A stretch of 64,000 nt of DNA from Pterois miles (GCA_947000775.1 CAMQGK010000552.1:2216501-2280500), one strand, 5' to 3'. Shown: positions 22,661 to 34,880, counted from the first letter of the stretch. Notes: generated from the sequence alone by a model not told the origin. Program-made: numbers and translations.

Positions 22661-24818
22661 CGAAGCCGGGCTCGACAGCAGGCCGTTGGATTATTAAGAT
22701 GATAATAAAATAATCAGTACATTACTTTGTCTTAAACCCCTTTATGGGTAAATACACCCGTATAAAGGGGAGAGGAAATCACTCCATCAGTAAATCATTG
22801 TAAGATTCCCATAAATGATGTCTGAGGGATTTTTTTTTTACATCTTGCGTTATAATAATGCTGTTGTAGTTTTGTATTTTTACTTGTCTGTAGTGAGCTC
22901 TGTGTGGAGTTTATTGGAATTGATTGGAGGTCTTTTGTTAGAGCTTCTTTAAGCAATTTCTCTGATGTTTGCACGATCAATATCCCTTTAATCTTTCATC
23001 TTTCTTTTTTTCTTAAACGTCTGCCTTGAGAAGTAACTTTTGTCTGGTTGTGTTGGAAAGTTTAGATACAGCTCCAGGCTGTGCTTTTTTTCTTCTTCTT
23101 CATCTTCTTCTTCTTCTGCTTCTTTTTTTGTGTTACGGCAGGCTACAGTAAAAAAAAAAAAAAAAAAAAGTCAAGTGAGTCCAATTTGAATTACAATGGA
23201 TCTTAATTTTATCAGAACATTTAAGGCTAAACCCTCCCTGGGCAACATAGCCAAGCGCCCCCCTTCTCCCTCTTTCTTCACCCTCCCACCCCAACAGCAA
23301 CTGCAAGCCAAAAGAAGATTAGTAATGCATTTCATTCACTGCAGCTTGCTGAGCAGACGAGACCAAACACTGCTGTTTTTGTTCCCGATAGTAAAAAATA
23401 TCGGAGTATCTTTTACATTTATAGAGGTCAGGGTCAGGAAATCAAACTGGAATCAAATCAAACTGGAAAACATGCAGAGGGAACACGAGGAGTTCAGTTA
23501 AACCAGTTAGTGCTATTTTTCTTGCACCTATTTTACATCTCGGTGAACTTTTAAGACAAATTAAAAGATAATGCATTTGCATACTGTTATGTTCTTGAAA
23601 AATCAACATTAATTCTACCACGTTTCCATTTGTAATGAAAATTCAGGCTCTTACCTATGTTGTAACTCCAAATCATCAGTCTTACGCTCCGGTGTTCAAT
23701 CAGTCTGCTCGACTGTATAAATAAACCCATTTGTCTTATGATGAGAGTCACATGTTGATTGTCAGTAGCGAGAAGGAGTCTTGTCCTTCAGAGTAATTGG
23801 ACAACACGTATACCAAGAGGCTGCGCTTCAAGTGTGTTCTGGATTCTTAATGTGGCTTTAATTGAACAATTTATCACCCCTGATCACTGTCACATAACCG
23901 GGTAGGAAAGACAAAAGGCAATGAAAATGCCGAGGATAAGCTGCCAGGCACAGTCGGCCGAGCGTGACCGGCGTGTCTGTCACAGCTGCATCAGCAAGGT
24001 GCTGTTTTATTTAATTTAGCTTATTTATTTATTTTTTGTCTGCAGAAATCGCAGATCGATGGGTTCGTGAGTGGCACGCTCGTAAGCAGTGGTAATGAAT
24101 AGTTGAGGAGGAGGGAGGGGGGCAGGCAGCGAGAACATTACATCCTTGAAAACTTCTTTTATTGGACAAAACTTTAGATTTCTCCCCGGAGCTCCTTTCC
24201 CTACACTTGGAAGACGAGTTAATTGAATTGTGCCCCGGATGTGATGCTTTTTTTTCCCCCCTCAAGTACGGAGGTCTTGAAGAAGTGTCCTCCTCGGGGT
24301 TTTGAAATTCATTTCCTTTGCAATTATTACTTTGTGAGCTGTTTTTTCTTTTATTTCCCCTACCTCGACAGACAGCAGGGTGTGTTCTCGCTCTCATTTG
24401 TAACGGCATCAAAGGGGAGATTCTCGATAGCTGCGGGCCTCACACACTGACTGGAAGCTATTCAAAGTCACGTATTTTACTTCAGGAGAGTTCACAAGTT
24501 GTCATCTTTTTGACTGTTTCATGTATTTTTTTTGTTCTTTGGGCTTCTTAACATCAAGTGCGCTTTTGACAGTTTGACATACAGCCAACTTAAGCTATTG
24601 GGTTTTTTGTAGAGGCAAAGCAAGCAGAGCCCTTGATACTTTAAGAGCTTTTTTATCATCAGAGATTTTCCAGATGTTGCACTGAAACTGAACCAGTACA
24701 ACTGCTTGTACTTACAACCAGTTTGAACTTTTCAAGTGTCAAAATTAGCTCTCTTCCATCTGCAAGAGTCCCACATACTCAAAAACACTCATACAGATAT
24801 ACTGGATGACGTAACAGT
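22661..24818. other. non-coding stretch; microsatellites and possible conserved sequence
   Basis: A (TTC)n tract lies at about 23090-23130 and an A-run at 23151-23169. The region 23750-24040 is non-repetitive with TAAT cores and could be a conserved element. The open frames at 23196-23501 and 24029-24551 overlap in several frames on both strands and are not supported. Confidence 0.4.
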
Positions 24819-25134
24819 TAGGGGTGTAATGATGCAGCCGTGTAGACTGATATATTGATTCAATGATCAACGATCAAATATCAGCGGTGCAAAGTGAAAC
24901 GCTGAAACATATCGTGTTTAGAATACACCTTTATTTTGAAAGTCGCATGGCACATCTGTCACCATTTGTGTCCAAGTGCACCTTCTTCCAACAGAGCCCG
25001 CATATCGATTGACCGCTGAATTGAGTTGAATCAAATCAAAATTGTATTGTGGCAGACATGGTGTTATCAGCAAATATTGCACTGTTGTTGCACACATTAT
25101 CGTATTATAATGAAATGTGTGATATACACCTCTA
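24819..25134. repeat. hAT MITE, 316 bp
   Basis: The left end TAGGGGTGTAATGATGCAG and the right end (opposite strand) TAGAGGTGTATATCACACA form the imperfect inverted terminus typical of fish hAT elements. It abuts the next element directly. The interior is AT-rich and non-coding. Confidence 0.65.
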
Positions 25135-25341
25135 GCAGGGATGCACCGGGCCCTCTTTTTCAGTCATGATACCGATACAGGTACAGAGTACTGATCTGAT
25201 CCCACTGTTTAATGAAGAAGCTGTATACCTCACTGTGTGGAAGTGATTGGGATCATTCATTTACATGTAAGACAACATCAGGCTTGACTTAACCATTGCT
25301 TTCCTAACTTTTTAAAACAAAATGTAACATACATATACATA

Positions 25342-26728
25342 TAGGGGTGGGACGGTTCATAAAATTCATGGTTCAGTTCACGGTTTGGGGTCACGGTTTT
25401 CGGTTCGGTTTGGTACAGCGGTAAACAGTATTCATGGTACAGCAACGAGGCCAATTTCCATTTTCAGTTTGAACAGCTTTTCATTTATTTATTAAAATAG
25501 GTCAACTGTTTGCCTGAACAACAGTAGACTAGGCTAACGTAAGGAACAAGTGTCACTATGTTATTTAAAAATAATTAATAAATAAAAACAAATTACAGGC
25601 TCAGGCTGTCAACAAAGTGCATCAGGGCAGCCAGCACTAGACCTTTTTAAACAATAGTAACATATGTCGCTCTATTTCCTGATATTTTAAAATAATAAAA
25701 AAAAAACACAGACTCAGGCCATCAAAATAAAGTGCAGCATAAACCAAACACACACTGTTTCAAAGCAGCACTGCTCTGTTCGTTCTGTGGTCATGTTCTT
25801 CTGCTAGAAGACGAGTTTGTCCACATCCTCGGCAGCTCTGGATGTCCATCCGTCTGCAGTCAGAGCTACATGGTCTTTGTTGGACAGGTCTTTCACAGTT
25901 CCTCGTCGTGTCTCTTCATACAGTTCAGGAATTATGTGTCTGGGAGATGGCTCAAGTACCCTAATCATATGCTGAAATCTAGCGTCCTCCACGACTGCTT
26001 CAGTTGTGTTTTTTGCTCTGAGTCTGCATTTAGAGGCTGTTTAAATGTTGCTGGGAGAAGGAGTTGCTCTTTCCTCCCCGACTCTCTCCTCCTTGTGCTG
26101 TCAACGGACACACCGGAGTGATGTCTCCTTAAATGATTCATCATGGTGGAAGTATTGCTGCTAGCAGAAGCCACACGTGTTGCACAGTGCTTACACACAG
26201 TTGACTTTTTATCCACCACTTTTTTCCCGTCACTGTCATTCATAACACCAAATCCATAATTCTCCCACAGAGCAGAGCGCAACGACGCTGGTGGATCCTC
26301 TACCTGTACTTTATCGTGTCCACTCTCCATTTCCTTAACGGACAGCCATACTCTGCACTTCATCAATGTCGCTGCCAACTGAGAAGTTTGAGAAGGAAGG
26401 AGGCTGGGTCAGGCGTCATCAACATGTCGTATCTTTGGCGGTACAACACAGACGCAGCAAAATCTTGGTTTGCCGTTGCCTAAATTGGGCCAATAAAACG
26501 CACGACCGCAGCTTCAGTTACACTGCGCATGTGTGATACCTCATAATCCTGTCCGCCATCCCAGCCTCTTTCCATAGGCCTTGATTTCTAGTGTGACGAT
26601 AAACGGGATGAAAAAAATACACAATCGTCCCCAAGAACCTATTTCAAATGAACCAAACGATACATACACGAACTGAACCGTGACTAGCGAACAGGTTAGG
26701 ATTTTTACCTGAACCATTCACCAACCTA
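25342..26728 (-). mobile_element. internally deleted hAT transposon with BED-finger gene
   Basis: The ends TAGGGGTGGGACGGTTCA and (opposite strand) TAGGTTGGTGAATGGTTCA form the inverted repeat. Subterminal GAACTGAACCGTGA and CGGTTCGGTTTGG repeats lie inside each end. It encodes on the minus strand the N-terminal third of a ZBED-like transposase. The catalytic core and C-terminal dimerisation domain are missing, so it could move only with an outside transposase. Eight-bp flanks are not recognisable. Confidence 0.75.
25804..26363 (-). pseudogene. hAT (ZBED-like) transposase, N-terminal part
   Basis: The parent protein binds transposon ends and cuts DNA. Open segments run 26363-25965 and 25992-25804. 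The first has a BED zinc finger with the aromatic signature (LWENYGF), CKHC, then NHLRRHH. Counting from the beginning of the open frame at 26378 these are Trp38, Cys62/Cys65 and His82/His86. The second, in another frame, has FQHMIRVLEPSPRHIIPELY and HVALTADGWTSRA, the conserved hAT segment ending just before the first catalytic region. A frameshift plus a small deletion separates them near 25975. ATGs near 26363 and 26330 are both possible starts; the second is more like the family. Confidence 0.85.
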
Positions 26729-26809
26729 TTTAATGCATGAATAAAATTCCAGTATATAATTTATATAGTATCTGATCCGGTATCAGTATTAGTGCATCTG
26801 CGACCCCTA

Positions 26810-29323
26810 GTAACAATGAATGAAGAGCTACTAATAGTAATAACACGTCTTTGATTACTGTGACTCTGTTTGTCTGTTTAAGTCACACTCTAGTTTGGTT
26901 ATAAAAAGTTATTAACAGTCATAATGAGAGCAAAATGTCAATCAGCAACACATCTACTGTACATGTATACATAGCCCTTTGTTCAAAGCTTTTTAGGCCT
27001 ACAATTATCACCCTTGTTTTGTTTTTGTATCACCCAGTGCCCTGTTCATTGTATTCACATTCAAATTAGGAGCATTTTGGTGGCATCAAGTGCTTTGCAA
27101 TTAGTCACATCGCACTTGACACAGCAACACAGTTAATAACAGCTGTTTTGAAGTGACTGTCGTTGCACAGAGAAATGTGCACTGTGCAGAGGCGCTGTTG
27201 CACTCACAGCTAATTGTGTTTATTCATTTTAATATTCTCTGAGTGCTAAATCAGTGCTCTTCCAGCGACACAAGGTGCAATTAGCCTGGCTGTGAAAAAC
27301 AGGAGGCAGTGTGTCTTGTAAAGTGTCCCCCTCCTCTCCCCTCCGATTTGTGGATTAGCTGTCCCTTGTCATGAACATTTCTTTTATTGCCACGTAGCCA
27401 GGATGGAGAAATACTTCATAGCACAAAAGCCAATGACACACAATAGAGCGATCATGCGAATTACAACATTGTGTAAAAACCCTGTGTCTCTGGATATGGC
27501 AGATATGCATTAGAGATGAGGCTCTGCAGACTATTGTAAACAACAGCAGAACTACCAGTGCTCTATGACGATGTTATGTCATGTAGTGGATTGTACTTGT
27601 GTATTTTTATGCCATAGGAAAACTTGGCCAGGTGTTGGCTAGATTACTACAACCCCACTGGCTTTACAGGTGCTATGGATGTCACATTCTCCCTCCCTCT
27701 TTTTGCGTTTACTTCACAACAAGTGGTTTCCAGACACTTAGCATGCATCTCAGCCATATATCCATTTTTTACAGACTGACAACCCAGGGTGACCATGTGA
27801 TTCCAACGTTGTTTTATCATTGGCTCACAAACCTTGTTAGAAGTGGGATCCAAATGTCAGATACCATCCGCAGAGATAAACAAAACATTCATTTTTGACC
27901 CGCTGACATTTTTTAAAACGATTAACTCACAATCATACTTTTTTTTTAGGAAAAAACATACTTTAATTGGGCACCTCTCTAAAAGCTCTGTAGATGTATT
28001 TTTAAAAATATTTTTCTACACAAAAATATTATCAATAGCAGCTTTAACACAACAATGGGAGCTGTTTGTGGCCTTGGTCATCCAAGATTTTTGATGACAT
28101 CAAACATTAGTGTTGACTAATATTAATATTATTCAGTGCGTTATAGTCATGAACTCCAGTACACTGTTTTTGGGATACTTTCATTTTCCAAGAACAACTT
28201 TTGACAAAAATAAGACCAGGAGTGACCTTTTGGGTATTGAACTGTAGCTACTACAAGCAGTGGAGTTTCTCCTGTTGTGAAATGTAATTATTACAGCCCT
28301 CTAGCCTGAAACATCATGTTGTGCCTGAGAGTCTGTAAACACACAGTGTTGCTTAAACCAAACTAGAATGTAGAGCAGCGAAATAAATGGAACAAACCAA
28401 GTGAATAATAGCTGAGGAGAGAAGGCTTTTTTGTAGGTTTATTCAATTGCAAGTTACTAACCATTACATGCATTAGATGCTGCTTTAAAGTCACTCCCAC
28501 TTTGAATAGGCACTCTCAGCACTGTAAGGCACTACACTAAAAACATCAAAACTTTTACACCTGAGGTATCATTACTTCTCAAGACAGAAAGAGCCAAACA
28601 GTGAAAGAGGAAAAAACAGATCATTGGAGTCACAACAATTTAAAGCATCATCTAGATTAAACCTCAGGGTTTTTTTCCTTTTCTTTTTTTTTTTTTTGCT
28701 CCATAGACCTATATTTTCAACATGGCCACAGGGGTAGAAACATGAGCCGACTGGCTGGCCGAGGAATTATTGACCACTCACTCAGACACCCCTGCTGGTT
28801 GCCTCGGGTCTAAAATTGGTAACTCTGTCCTCAGCAGACCTCGTTTGAGGTGAGCAATGGCCACGATCTTGTTGGCGGCACCCAAAAATTTGTATTTACA
28901 CGCCGACTCTCCTGAACTCAAATGTTTAGCACGCCACATCAAGCTATGTTGTTTTGAGCAGAGGTGATGCACGTTGAGAGGCAAGGGCCAGATACGACGG
29001 GGTTCTGATAAGGCATGTGAACTCAGCAGGACTGATCTGCCGCTGGCTGAGTTTAAGTCCACCTTGCAGCTTGGCTGACTGTTGGGCTCCACTGGTGGTT
29101 GTTCACTTTTGGTTTTTCTTCATCCCTACATCTCCCTCTCTCAGTTTGTCATCCTCCTACAATCACACTTCTCCTGTCTTTACCTTGCCTCCCATCTGTC
29201 TGTATCACACTTGTATATGAAGCCAGATTAGATCCATAATCAAATATTTTTTAGATCTAAGTTGCTTATTTCAGCCTTGAATTTGTTTTACGTATATGTT
29301 TTTTTGCGCTTTTATCACCTCAG
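26810..29323. other. long non-coding stretch with a conserved-element candidate
   Basis: No gene is recognised. The part 27040-27300 is non-repetitive and contains repeated CAATTAG/AATTAG and TTGCAC cores, making it a candidate enhancer. The open frames at 27599-28094 and 28778-29092 have no domain. A T-run lies at about 28680-28698. Confidence 0.4.
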
Positions 29324-29394
29324 ATGTGCCAGGTGGAAAAGGAGTCTTAATCAGAGCATTTGCGGACGTCAAGTCATTGTGTGCCGAAGCCAAG
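29324..29394 (+). CDS. candidate 71-nt coding exon, gene unknown
   Basis: Bounded by a very good acceptor (a T-rich tract then CACCTCAG at 29316-29323) and a GT donor (CCAAG then GTAGCC at 29395). One frame is open throughout and reads VPGGKGVLIRAFADVKSLCA then EAK, with two bases at the 5' end completing a codon from an upstream exon and the 3' end in phase 0. The other two frames are less convincing; one has a stop after eight codons. I do not recognise the peptide. The length is typical of an internal vertebrate exon, but 23 open codons can occur by chance. Strand agrees with the leader at 21420-21796. Confidence 0.3.
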
Positions 29395-30422
29395 GTAGCC
29401 CCTCATACACATAGACTCCACTAATCCCTGCCAGACTATCTAGTAAAGCCTCGGGGAATACATCGACACACTGTCACCTCCCCAGCCTCCCGCCCGTTCC
29501 CTTGGTACCTCCAGGTTTTACAAAAAATGATTCGCTCCAGCTCCTTCTGATGAAGTGACAGTAATCTGCTTTTGACGACTAGCAGTAAGCAGACCTTCTG
29601 CTGACGCCTGCTACTCCCTCATTCACTCTATAGTCTGCCTCCCTCAAGATAAAACACACTTGAACAAAAAAAAGTGCATAGTTTGTTAAAGCCCGAGAGG
29701 AAACTATACCAAACACTGCTGTACTCGCACAAACACCCATTCACGCTCCTCTCCCTCTGGCCCTGATCCCATCCTCTTTATGGTTATGGAGTTAATGTGA
29801 ACTGGTGTTTCATGGTGAGAAGTAATTAACACCCGGTCTGGGACAGGCATCAAATGGATGTGTCTGATCCTGCCTCTGTCTGCATCTCCTCTGGCCGTCT
29901 CCTGATGCTTGCTGTTGGGCTGTTCCTATGTTAAGTGGGATTACCAGCTGGCCTCCCCCAGATTGATGCACAGAGGTTCCCCTCGGGGTGTCTGCCTCCT
30001 CCTCCTCCTCCTCCTCTGCCTACTCCGCCTCCTCCTCCCCTTTGCAAACTAGGTCTGGCAGGAAGGGCAGCCCTGCGCCCTAGTAGTTTGACCTCTCAGA
30101 GGTTTTAGACACAAGGGGGTGGGGGGTCATTCTTACGCCCGAAGGGTTCAAACAGGTTGCATTTAAATGCTGCTCATACAGGCCGTTAGGTGGTCCACAC
30201 CAGCCTGTTGAGACATCTGTATGTATAAAAGTGTGTATTTATGAAGGCGGGTCGTTAAAGTGGAATATTTTCCACTTTAATTTACTCTATCATTTGAGCC
30301 TGGTAGTCTAGAGAGGTGATACACTTTTGAACATAAGTTTAGGTGTATGACAGCTGATTGGTAAGGAAGGTCACTCACCTTCTCAAGCTAACTCACTTGA
30401 GAAGGTAACTGAGCGTGGTGCC
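29395..30422. other. non-coding; (CCT)n tract
   Basis: No gene recognised. A (CCT)n-type pyrimidine tract lies at 29996-30047. Confidence 0.45.
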
Positions 30423-30905
30423 TAGGGATGCACTGATATCGGTGACAATGGGGCCGATCCATTAAAATTCAGTTCTGTGTTTATGCACAAATCCTGTTAA
30501 GTTTTGACCAATTTTTGCTGCATTAAAAAGTTTTACACTTGAGTTGTAATTCCTGTTAATTTTGAAGAATTCTTTTTCAAAGTTGTTGGTGTATGATTTA
30601 TTAATTTAATAATAAATAACAATTCACTTCATTTCTATCCATCCATCCATCTTCAACCGCTTATCCCGTTAGGGGTCGCGGGGGGGCTGGAGCCGATCCC
30701 AGCTGACATTGGGCGAAGGCGGGGTTCACCCTGGAAAGGTCGCCAGTCCGTCGCAGGGCACACAGAGACAACCATTCACGCTCACATTCACACCTACGGG
30801 GAATTTAGAGTCACTATTAACCTAAACTGCATGTCTTTGGACTGTGGGAGGAAGCCTGAGAACCCGGAGAAAACCCACTGAAAAAGTTGGATCAGTGCAT
30901 CCTTA
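30423..30905. repeat. hAT MITE with 8-bp duplication, carrying a LINE tail
   Basis: The left end TAGGGATGCACTGATATC and the right end (opposite strand) TAAGGATGCACTGATCC are flanked by GTGGTGCC (30415-30422) and GTGGTGTC (30906-30913), 7 of 8 matching. A retroposon tail occupies about 30636-30880. Confidence 0.85.
30636..30880. repeat. teleost LINE 3'-tail-type repeat inside the MITE
   Basis: Starts with (ATCC)n and CTTCAACCGCTTATCC and continues through GGGCGAAGGCGGGGTTCACC and ATGTCTTTGGACTGTGGGAG to AACCCGGAGAAAACCCAC. This is a very widespread fish LINE-derived repeat. Orientation and clade are not certain. A second copy lies inverted at 36801-36985. Confidence 0.8.
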
Positions 30906-31484
30906 GTGGTGTCAGTTCAGTATTTATAAAAGCACCTATAATTAACAATGTGATTGGCTTATTAGTTATTGGTTTGATCTAAATGGTGGCTAAAGGACAC
31001 TGCCCATTGAACACCATCGCCCCTGATTGGTCTACAGTGTCATTTTTGATTCTGCTGCTTTCTCACACTGTTGATCCTCCCTCCGTAACTCACAAGATCC
31101 TCCTTCTGCAGACGCTACACAGCAAACAAGTGGCACTAAGATGCTGTTTTCTTGCAGCTTGGCAACTTTTTGCCAAAAATGCACCACTTTATTAACAGAT
31201 TTTATTTATACAGTTACTCTATGAAGTTAACTTTGGCTCCAGAAATCTAGCAGTTGTCCTGTGGTGAAAAAAATTAATATAAGGTTGAAAAGGCTGCAAG
31301 TGCAGCCAACAATTGTAAGTAAAAGCACATGTTAACATTTTGATAAATTAGCAGAGTCGTGTTTGAACTTCATAACATCCTGGTTATGATCAGACTCACA
31401 GACGCAAGCTTTGACTAAATCACACCAAACATGAGCTTTTCCCAAGTGTGAAATGGTTATAAGAGACGTGAGTGGTTTTGTGTT

Positions 31485-31488
<4 letters not shown>

Positions 31489-31539
<51 letters not shown>
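31489..31539. repeat. (GT)n microsatellite
   Basis: About 25 uninterrupted TG units following a TTTGTG-rich lead-in. Confidence 0.97.
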
Positions 31540-31542
<3 letters not shown>

Positions 31543-31974
31543 CGTGTTCTCTAAAAGCTGCTAATCTGATGGTGCTCATTGTGCACACACAGAAAGCCAA
31601 GGGCAAGATGGCTTGGCTCATTCAAAGGATCCCCCCACACCCACCCATCCGTTCGCCCCCCAATCCACCACCCTGTCCTTTTGTTCCCGCCTTCTCCACA
31701 CACCCAAACTTTAGGGACATCTGGTATGAGGAGGGGTGAGCTTTGAGGGGGGAAGAGAAAGGAGTAGAAGGCGAAGGAGGACAAGCGTGTGGGGAGGCAC
31801 ACTCAGCTGCCCGAGGGGTAGGAGGTGCGAGATGGGGGTCGCAAAGAACCGTGTGCATGCAGGATGGTGGGGGTTGTTGTCACAGAGTAGAGAAAGGGAA
31901 GTGGGCTAGCTAAAGAGGAGTAGGCAGATAATTGATGGATGGAAGTAATTGTGTGTAATGCAAGCAAGGAAACA

Positions 31975-32206
31975 TGGGCCTCTGGGAGGGAGAGAGCTAG
32001 AGAGGGAGACAGAGAGGGAGCCAGTGAATAGAGCAGAGGAAGGAGGGGGGATAAAGAGAGGAAAGAGAATAATGAAGAGAGGGAGTGTGCAAGAAATAGG
32101 AAGCGAGGGAGAAAGAGAGAGATGAGGAGAGAGCAAAGAAGGAGAGGAGCCTGGGAGAGAGAGCGAGGCAAGGGACGAGGAGGAGGAGGAAAGGGAGGAG
32201 GCCTGC
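31975..32206. repeat. purine-rich (GA/GGA) tract
   Basis: About 230 bp in which the + strand is overwhelmingly A and G, mainly GAGAGA, GGAGGA and AAAGAG blocks. Such tracts can form triplex DNA; no function is shown here. Confidence 0.85.
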
Positions 32207-34069
32207 TGTTCTGTTGCATCACTCAGCACTAGCCAGGGTTAAGAAGGAGTAACTACCTGCCTGTCAGGCTGATTGTTCATCCCTATGCATCAGGGGATAC
32301 GTGTCCTGGTTTATGAGAGATGGCGCAGAATCACTATGTGGGCCACTTAACCACAGAAAATGGCTGCCTGTGCATCTCTTGGAATATAAGCAGCGCTGCC
32401 AGGTTCTGAGTCAGTGACGGTTGCTTTGTATGCAGATGACGCCATCATCTCCTTAACTACAAGACGCTCGTTGTCACACTGTTTTTCGGTGTTGCTCTCA
32501 TTTTACCTCCTCCGTTTGCAGCCTGGCTCACTGCAATCATTCATTTTGTGTTAATAATTCCCCCACCACAACAAAACCCCTCCAATCCAAAAGCCCAATC
32601 ATAAGGCCTCCTCAGTAATTACAACTCCGGCAAGGCTTTCAAACAGCACGGCGCCTCATCTTTCAGTGAAATGGGAAACAAAGCCTATGTACTCCAGTCT
32701 GTATACGCAAATTATAGCGTAGCAGTGGCGCGTAAAAAGAGAAAGAAGACAGAGAGAAGGCACCAGAGGCGAAACGCATTGAGTTTCTTCTCACTTTCTC
32801 ACTGTGCATCACAAGCTTGTCTCTCCGACAGGGAAGAAAGGTTTGTCAAGCGCATCACGGTGGAGAGATCTTCCCCAGCCTTCCCCCAGCCCCTGGGAAG
32901 ATAGAAGGTGACATTTGTATGTAAATGGAGACAGGTGTTCTCCACTGTATTCCAGCTGACAGGAAACAGAGTGGCCAACCTGGTGTTTTATTTTATTTAT
33001 TTATTTATTTGTTTTTGAGAACTGAAGATTTAGTTGCTTCCCCCCTTTTTTGGGGGAAGAGCAATATAAAAAGGCTTCTTTACAATATGGTTGCATGCGT
33101 ATAAGGAATTGCAGTACCTTGACAAGTAGTACCTTGAGAATTCAGCATTTTACGAAGACCCCAATCCACACACACCAGTAAATTTTATTTTTTTATCCAA
33201 GGTGTGTTGTTTTATTGACCAACACATCAAATTGGTTGTCAGAGTGCTATCTTGAGGTTAGTGGGTGTGGTTTTCATTGCAGTCTACCCTGTTTGATTGC
33301 CCTAGGTTTTGCAGACTCTGAGATCAAAAATCATTCAGAGCAGAAGAAGAATAAAAATAATCCGAGCAATTCCAACAGGGCTCCAGTACCTGCAGTGGCT
33401 GGACCCCTAATTAACTCTTGAGTCTCAGTGTCAGAGAAGATAATCCTGATTAAAAAGTGATGGAGGCTTGGGGAAGAATGACAACATAGCAATCAGAGAT
33501 ACCAGCCACGGTTTGGGAGATTAGCACCACCAGAGGGTGGGGGGCTTCTCCCCTACTGCTGTCACCCTTTTGTTTATAGATCAAATCCATGGCAGAATAA
33601 TGGTTTTGGAGATTTTATTTTCGCCCATCTGGTTTTTGTACTTGGGGGAAGATTGCCTTGGACACTAAACCGCTTTATATGTTTTTGAGTGTTTTTTGTT
33701 TTTTTTGTTAGGGGTTTTTAGCGATCTGCAACAGAAGAGAGCAGAGTAGCTGATTATGAACCATACTCATTTTCAATGTTTAGAATAAAAAAAATAGGGT
33801 TTTTTCAAGTCTTGTAATTTAAAAGGTGCCTGGCTTATTGCAGTGCTGTCGTTTGATTTGGCTGTAGAGATGTTTGGCCAGGTGGTCACCAGACAATCGG
33901 ACAGCTGATGTGGCGTCTCAGACAAGTCGTCAGAAACGGCATGGCAACAGGGTCATTATGGAGACTCATCAACCCCCTACTGTGAGAGGGTCACCGTTAC
34001 CCAGTTAAATCAGCATTACATGTTCCTGGCCTCGCCTGGGATGTCACAACTGGTATAAAGCCTGTTTGA

Positions 34070-34880
34070 TAGGGGTGTAATGGTACACTTAAGTCACAGT
34101 TCGGGTCATACACTGGTTTAATGAGTCGCAGGTCGGTGCATATTCGGTAGAGCTGAAAAAAAAACCAAAACGCATAAGGTTACCTTTCTTTTCATTTATT
34201 TGATTTAATTTAATTTAATTTTGTTTATTAAAGATAAACAGTTTGGCAGCATTTTGCCCATTGGCAACTCTGGTAGACAATTTTTGGTATTTAAAAAAAA
34301 AGAACAATTTTGTATTACACTATATAAACATTGAACAAACACTTTCCCAAAAGGCAACAGTTCACAGTAGGCTATAAAACTGAAAGGCATCTCTCATGCT
34401 ATGAAATTGAATATAGTAAAATACATACAAAATAGGTAATACAAAATAAAACTTCTGCATTGGTGTTTCAATTAGTTCAACCTTTTATATTCAAAGCACC
34501 CAAACATTTATCGTCCTGGTAATCAACACATCTGGGTTATACCGTCAATTGTGTGTTTGATGTGTTTCTATTCACATAATGTTACTTTGTCTACAACGAT
34601 GGAACAATGCCGACACATTGTCCTGGTCCTATGCACAACTCTATCTTTCTGGTGCTGTTGTAACTGATCTGGAACCAGCCAATCTTCCAGCTTTGGCATT
34701 TCATTTGCACCCCTTATAGTGTGTCTGACCCGCACGCCAATGCACTTGTTAGCATATGTTGCTAACAGCATACGGCTAAACAAACTCATGCTTGTGATCT
34801 TTGGTTCTGCATGCAGCTGCATGCAGCTGCATGCGCTGGAGCGGTGCATTGTGACGGTTCAGTACACCGTTACCGCTCTA
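34070..34880 (-). mobile_element. hAT element relic with degenerate BED-finger frame
   Basis: The left end TAGGGGTGTAATGGTACAC and the right end (opposite strand) TAGAGCGGTAACGGTGTAC match as an inverted repeat, with subterminal CAGTTCGGG / ACTGAACCG. A minus-strand open segment (34849-34568) contains PKLEDWLVPDQL and MCRHCSIVV, resembling the first half of a BED finger with its CxxC. The HxxxH half is lost. The 811-bp length shows major deletion. Confidence 0.7.
34808..34833. repeat. palindromic decamer repeat (GCAGCTGCAT)n
   Basis: TGCATGCAGCTGCATGCAGC continues as another CTGCATGC, each unit self-complementary. It lies in the hAT relic. Confidence 0.8.

Larger units (their letters stand above)
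25136..26809. repeat. hAT MITE interrupted by a BED-hAT element
   Basis: The left part (25136-25341) begins CAGGGATGCACCGGG and contains GATACCGATACAGG. The right part (26729-26809) ends TATCAGTATTAGTGCATCTG then CCCCTAG. The two parts together make one member of the family seen at 95-150 and 30423-30905. The middle is the later BED-hAT insertion. Confidence 0.7.
30906..34069. other. non-coding; GT array and purine tracts
   Basis: No gene recognised. Low-complexity open frames on the minus strand at 31551-32229 come from the purine tract and are rejected. The non-repetitive patch 32520-32700 contains TAATT cores. Confidence 0.45.

Noticed and set aside
31551..32229. Overlapping Ser/Pro/Leu-rich frames on the minus strand.
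   Set aside because: They are translations of the purine tract and adjoining low-complexity sequence in different frames.
32425..32465. A possible YADD box (ALYADDAIIS) suggesting a reverse transcriptase.
   Set aside because: Neither side continues with other RT motifs, and the surrounding frames contain no LINE-like text; probably chance.
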